DNA from: JAUVXJ01 sp964577995
GTDB lineage: Bacteria > Chloroflexota > Anaerolineae > UBA7937 > B3-Chlor
DNA length: 64,000 nt
Direction of reading: 5' to 3'
NCBI GenBank assembly: GCA_964577995.1
Contig: CAZOBP010000002.1
Location: 1 to 64,000, forward strand
Part shown: positions 61,496-64,000 of the stretch, one piece after another
Position numbering within the stretch: position 1 is the first letter of the stretch
Layout: the number at the start of each line of letters is the position of its first letter
Made by a program: the position numbers and the translations under genes
Notes under the pieces: generated by a model
Databases searched by the model: none
What the model was told of the DNA's origin: nothing
Seen by the model: the letters and a program-made list of their open reading frames with translations, nothing else

Positions 61496-64000
61496 TCAAC
61501 GAGCAAACATGACTCTCAGCCAGCGATACTTGTCCAGGGCTTTCTGTAGTTGGCCACTCCTCATGTAGGCGTCGGCGAGAAGCTCCTGAGTGCGTAGGTG
61601 ATCTGGGGTGCTCTCCACGGCGATCTCTAGATCGGAAGTGACCTCATGTATCATACCTCCAAACGAGAGCATCATCTGATATTGCAGTGCTGCCTGATCC
61701 AGGTCGCCCGCCTGTGAGTAGGCCCGTGCCAGGGCTAGGCGCGCGGTGTGATCGCGAGGATTGGCATCGAGGTGTTCGATATACTGCTCAAGGTCCCAGT
61801 CGGGTTGAGGCGTCTCCTCCAATGGGCGCTCCGGAGAGATATCCTCTGCCTCTGCGAAAGCCTCGGCCACTAGTGGCTTCTCCTCGACAGCCTGAGGGGC
61901 GACGGGCTCCTGAGGGACGGCCTCTGCTTCCTCGTCAGGCCAGGTTGCAGCCTCATGGACGGCCGCTTCGGCTGCTGGAGTCTCAACAGCCGCCGCACTC
62001 TTTGCTGCTCCCGCTCGCAGGTCGCGCAGCCAGGACGGTAGCTCTTCTTCTTGTATTGCTGGCAAGGGCGCCTCATCGGACGCGGCAGTCCTTTCCAGGA
62101 GAGCGCCTGTCTCTCCCTCTGCGGCTTGCGCTCTCAACTCGCGGAGCCATGAAGGCACGTGCTCGTCGAGAGGAGGTGCGACCATGTCGGCAACTCCTGG
62201 CTCCTCAGGGCGGATGGCTTCGATAGGCTGCCTTTCTTCTGAAGGGTGCACCGGCCAGGACGGCGCCTCCGCGGTCGGCGACTCCCTCTCTTCGGCCTCG
62301 AGCGCCGGTTGCTCCCCAGCTACCTCCGCCTTCAACTCCTCGAGCCAGGATGGGAGCTCTGCTTCCACCCTATGGGCTGAAAGATCCTCCTGTGGCAGGG
62401 TTTCGGGTTCCTCGGCTGAAACCAGTGGTTCTTCTCTGTATGCCTCTGCCCGCAGCTCCTGTAGCCAGGGTGGCACCTCCTCTTCCCCTGTGGGGAGAGG
62501 CTCGGTTGCCTCGGGCGGGAGCTCACCGCCTTCTGGCTGGTACGGCGGTTCTACGCCGGTTGCCTCTGCACGCAATTGGCGCAGCCAGGAGGGCATCTCC
62601 TCCTCCACCACGATGGCCGGTGACGTGTCCTCAGCAGGACTCCTCGGCTCCCCTTGTGGCACCGATGGTTCCTCTCTGGCTGCCTCTTCGCGCAGGTCGT
62701 GCAGCCAGGAGGGCATCTCTTCTTCCTCCGCGCCAGGCATGGCCGTCTCCGGAGCAGGGGTCTCGGCTTCCACTCGCGGTGCCGGTGGTTCCCCTCTGGC
62801 TGTCTCTTCGCGCAGGTCGCGCAGCCAGGAGGGCATCTCCTCTTCGTTCGCCATCGGAAGCCCTGGCTCCTCGGGAGGAACCATCGTTGGTGCCTCGGGG
62901 GCGATGACAGCCTCTTCCATGGCTGCCTCTTCCTCCAGGACGCGCTCCGCGGCTGCTGTCTCTTCTGCCTCTGGGAACACCTCCTCGCTAATCGGCTCAA
63001 GTCCCGCTAGGAGGCCAGCCTCTTCCAACTCGCCTGCTACGTCCTCGTCCTCCAAGCCCGACCCCACCTCTTGCGGAGGCGGTAGCACTTCGTCGTCCAT
63101 GGCCTTGGGCTTCATCTCCCTCAGCCAGGTTGGTATCTCGTCTTCCTGGGTGGGGATCGCTGCTTCCTCTGTTGGCGCCCCAGAGTCCTCTTCGAGCAAT
63201 GCCTCTTCTGCACCCTCGGCCTCAGGTCGAAGATCGCGCAGCCAGGTCGGCATCTGCTCTTGCTCGGTGGTCTCCGACAGAGGCTCGGACTCCTGCGCTG
63301 GTTGCAGTTCCTCCAGGGCGGCCGCAGGGATCTCCCCTTCCCCGAGCAATGCCTTCGACTCTTCCATCCAGGTCATGATCTCGTCAATGGAGGCTGATTC
63401 GTCGGGCATAGTCTCCCGCAGGCGATCCATGGTCTGTCCGGTGATGTTCGAGGGCTCCTCCTCAGGTGCCGCGAACTCCCCTTCAGACAGCGCTGTGGCG
63501 GATAGAACGCTCTCCACTTCTTGCTCACCAACAATGGGCTCCTGTGCGGGTTGGTCTGAGGCCGCCTCCTGCCGCAGGCTGCGGAGCCAATCTGGTGTTT
63601 CGTCTGGTTCGCCAGGCTCCTCCTCTGGCTCTACACTTGACGGTACGGGCTGGATGACTTCACCTTCGGCCTGGAAAGGCCCTGCCGCGCCCTCGGGCTG
63701 CGCCAAGATCTCCTGTGCCTTTGCACCCATCTCTTCGTCCGGCTGAGCAACGGTCTCAGGTCCTATGGGTGGGACTATCTCCTCAGACGGAAGATCTCCG
63801 GCCTCCTCTTTCAGATCGCCGAGCCACTGGGGTATGCCTTCATCGATCTCGTGGCCGGGTGGACCACCGGCGTCCGCTACATCGGTGGTCTGCTCGGGGC
63901 TCTCTTCAGCCAGCTCTCGGAGCCAAGCAGGCATCTCCTGCGCCTCGGATGGCGTGGCGACCTCCTCAGGCGTGGCTTCCTTTTCTTCCTCTTGGAGCTT
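61496..64000 (-). CDS. Acidic repeat protein with C-terminal TPRs, partial
   Basis: The frame is open to the right edge, so the N-terminus is missing; about 834 residues are visible. The protein is an acidic, Glu/Pro-rich chain with about 13 copies of a motif near PSWLRDLRxEA (for example MPSWLRQLRAEA, VPPWLQELRAEA, LPSWLEELKAEV), spaced 35-60 residues apart, one of them degenerate (IMTWMEESK). The last 120 residues hold two or three TPR helices pairs (DLEQYIEHLDANPRDHTARL, LALARAYSQAGDL). The repeats are probable short amphipathic helices in a disordered chain. No enzyme domain is seen. I do not know its function; a scaffold or multi-partner binding role is a guess. Repeats are protein-level, not a DNA array. 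Confidence 0.85.
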   Translation of the reverse strand, partial: KLQEEEKEATPEEVATPSEAQEMPAWLRELAEESPEQTTDVADAGGPPGHEIDEGIPQWLGDLKEEAGDLPSEEIVPPIGPETVAQPDEEMGAKAQEILAQPEGAAGPFQAEGEVIQPVPSSVEPEEEPGEPDETPDWLRSLRQEAASDQPAQEPIVGEQEVESVLSATALSEGEFAAPEEEPSNITGQTMDRLRETMPDESASIDEIMTWMEESKALLGEGEIPAAALEELQPAQESEPLSETTEQEQMPTWLRDLRPEAEGAEEALLEEDSGAPTEEAAIPTQEDEIPTWLREMKPKAMDDEVLPPPQEVGSGLEDEDVAGELEEAGLLAGLEPISEEVFPEAEETAAAERVLEEEAAMEEAVIAPEAPTMVPPEEPGLPMANEEEMPSWLRDLREETARGEPPAPRVEAETPAPETAMPGAEEEEMPSWLHDLREEAAREEPSVPQGEPRSPAEDTSPAIVVEEEMPSWLRQLRAEATGVEPPYQPEGGELPPEATEPLPTGEEEVPPWLQELRAEAYREEPLVSAEEPETLPQEDLSAHRVEAELPSWLEELKAEVAGEQPALEAEERESPTAEAPSWPVHPSEERQPIEAIRPEEPGVADMVAPPLDEHVPSWLRELRAQAAEGETGALLERTAASDEAPLPAIQEEELPSWLRDLRAGAAKSAAAVETPAAEAAVHEAATWPDEEAEAVPQEPVAPQAVEEKPLVAEAFAEAEDISPERPLEETPQPDWDLEQYIEHLDANPRDHTARLALARAYSQAGDLDQAALQYQMMLSFGGMIHEVTSDLEIAVESTPDHLRTQELLADAYMRSGQLQKALDKYRWLRVMFAR

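Noticed and set aside
62184..63746. A 520-codon Ser-rich open frame on the plus strand
   Set aside because: It is the complement of the Glu/Pro-rich repeat protein; the Ser/Gly richness reflects antisense of Glu, Ala and Pro codons.
61496..64000. CRISPR-like or other DNA repeat array
   Set aside because: The periodicity is at protein level with variable spacing and diverged codons; there is no constant repeat/spacer pattern.

Overview
This 64 kb window is a moderately GC-rich bacterial chromosome segment. Pro/Thr linkers of the PTPVPTATPEE type, a Flp-pilin locus, many PAS/GAF histidine kinases, a Zn-ribbon/TPR protein, and a mix of ferredoxin-dependent and molybdenum enzymes point to an anaerobic or facultative member of the Chloroflexota (Anaerolineae/Dehalococcoidia-like). 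This is inference from protein style; there is no rRNA or tRNA marker in the window.

Layout. (1) 1-1.7 kb, minus strand: a partial flippase-like membrane protein and corA. (2) 2.0-24.5 kb, plus strand: a YheO/DauR-type regulator with a good sigma70 promoter, then a catabolic gene run of about 22 kb with many start/stop overlaps. It holds a split B12-dependent acyl-CoA mutase (large subunit at the start, B12-binding subunit at the end), a HyuA/HyuB pair, a V4R protein, IorA/IorB, two complete three-subunit molybdenum hydroxylases, a family III CoA-transferase, a HisC-like aminotransferase, two tandem acyl-CoA dehydrogenases and an epimerase-like VOC protein. The enzyme set matches the anaerobic indoleacetate (iaa) pathway of Aromatoleum/Azoarcus, with an added front end (aminotransferase plus indolepyruvate oxidoreductase) that could feed tryptophan in. 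Both acyl-CoA dehydrogenases lack the usual catalytic glutamate, as would fit a decarboxylating benzylmalonyl-CoA-type dehydrogenase. The second molybdenum enzyme has the extra [4Fe-4S] insertion of 4-hydroxybenzoyl-CoA reductase but has Leu where the catalytic Glu should be.

(3) 25-33 kb: an OmpR-type regulator (minus strand), then a promoter, a cyclic di-GMP-I riboswitch and an intrinsic terminator ahead of a small HTH regulator, a CpaE/TadZ-like protein (frameshifted), a TPR protein, two Flp-type pilins fused to C-terminal domains, an HPt protein, two CheY-like receivers and a diguanylate cyclase (interrupted by a stop). (4) 33-43 kb: a 1450-residue PAS/GAF histidine kinase, a 2[4Fe-4S] ferredoxin, a small membrane protein, a second GAF kinase, glutamate dehydrogenase and an OmpR regulator closed by a strong terminator.

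(5) 43.4-52.7 kb: an eight-gene redox operon joining a NADH-oxidising diaphorase module (NuoE/NuoF/HoxU type) to an HdrA-MvhD fusion, an FrhB-like flavoprotein, the GXGXG and FMN domains of glutamate synthase as separate proteins without the glutaminase domain, and an unknown protein. It looks like an unusual, possibly electron-bifurcating, complex. (6) 53-58 kb, minus strand: an ArsR-type regulator with operator-like palindromes, an MFS exporter and a three-gene ABC-2 exporter. (7) 58.4-64 kb: a lipoprotein HtrA protease, RsfS with a probable CTG start, and on the minus strand a class III-like sirtuin, a nucleoside diphosphate kinase with an insertion, and a TPR protein carrying about 13 copies of a PxWLRxLRxEA motif, cut by the window edge.

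Three genes are broken in the sequence as given (in-frame TAG at 18288, one-base frameshift near 27050, in-frame TAA at 32620). They may be real mutations or assembly errors.
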